From Haematococcus lacustris (lineage: Eukaryota; Chlorophyta; Chlorophyceae; Chlamydomonadales; Haematococcaceae): DNA of 64,000 nucleotides. The notes beneath the pieces were generated by a model. The model had not been told where the DNA came from, searched no databases, and worked only from the letters and a program-made list of their open reading frames with translations. Positions 63,901 to 64,000 of the stretch are shown here, piece after piece. The stretch spans positions 3,329,114 to 3,393,113 of the forward strand of contig JASKMD010000018.1 in the NCBI GenBank assembly GCA_030144725.1, in the 5' to 3' direction. The position numbers were made by a program, and so were the translations under genes. The first letter of the stretch is position 1; each line of letters starts with the position of its first letter.

Positions 63901-64000
63901 CTGCAGCAGGTGTAGGAGCGGGCAGCCAGGCGGCCGGGCGGGCAGCGGGGGGGGCGGCCAGGTGGGCAGGCAGTCAGGCGGGCAGTGTGTGCAGGCAGCA

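Overview
This window is nuclear DNA of a green alga, most likely a chlamydomonadalean (volvocine-type) species. The reasons are the GC-rich sequence, short dense GT-AG introns, long GC-rich microsatellites, and TGTAA (the volvocine poly(A) signal) just after the two genes whose 3' ends I could place. The assignment is inference. I see no bacterial genes, operons or RNA genes.

Only about 8.5 kb at the right end looks like ordinary gene space. Positions 57180-63900 on the minus strand carry the C-terminal half of an M16 (PqqL/insulinase-like) metallopeptidase in about 14 exons; its 5' end lies beyond the window. Upstream, on the plus strand, a gene of unknown function ends at 56022. Everything to the left is a nest of transposable elements whose order can be read from target-site duplications (TSDs).

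Layout: (1) 1-2518, right end of a CACTA-like element (E0). (2) 2519-5237, a decayed unknown ORF split by a 2.1 kb hAT element (2823-4960, 8-bp TSD). (3) 6720-11237, a complete CACTA-like element (W). (4) 11514-18642, a complete Ty3/gypsy chromovirus, minus strand. (5) 18643-23388, a segment D with a decayed hAT transposase and the 5' part of the unknown gene. (6) 12921-23388 is then repeated in tandem as 23389-55514. The second copy has three later insertions that the first lacks: CACTA-like X (25253-31116), CACTA-like Y (33171-43435, itself holding a Ty1/copia element at 33399-37679), and a second copia element (46830-52267). Copy 1 therefore preserves the empty site for each.

The main discovery candidate is the CACTA-like family. 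All seven visible termini fit CAC(T/A)C-N5-(A/G)ATTA with 2-bp TSDs. The elements contain no recognisable transposase; they consist of long element-specific subterminal arrays (often palindromic), long microsatellites and a shared intron-like module. E0 and X share the half-site GACCCT/AGGGTC with different 4-bp spacers, which suggests a common DNA-binding protein.
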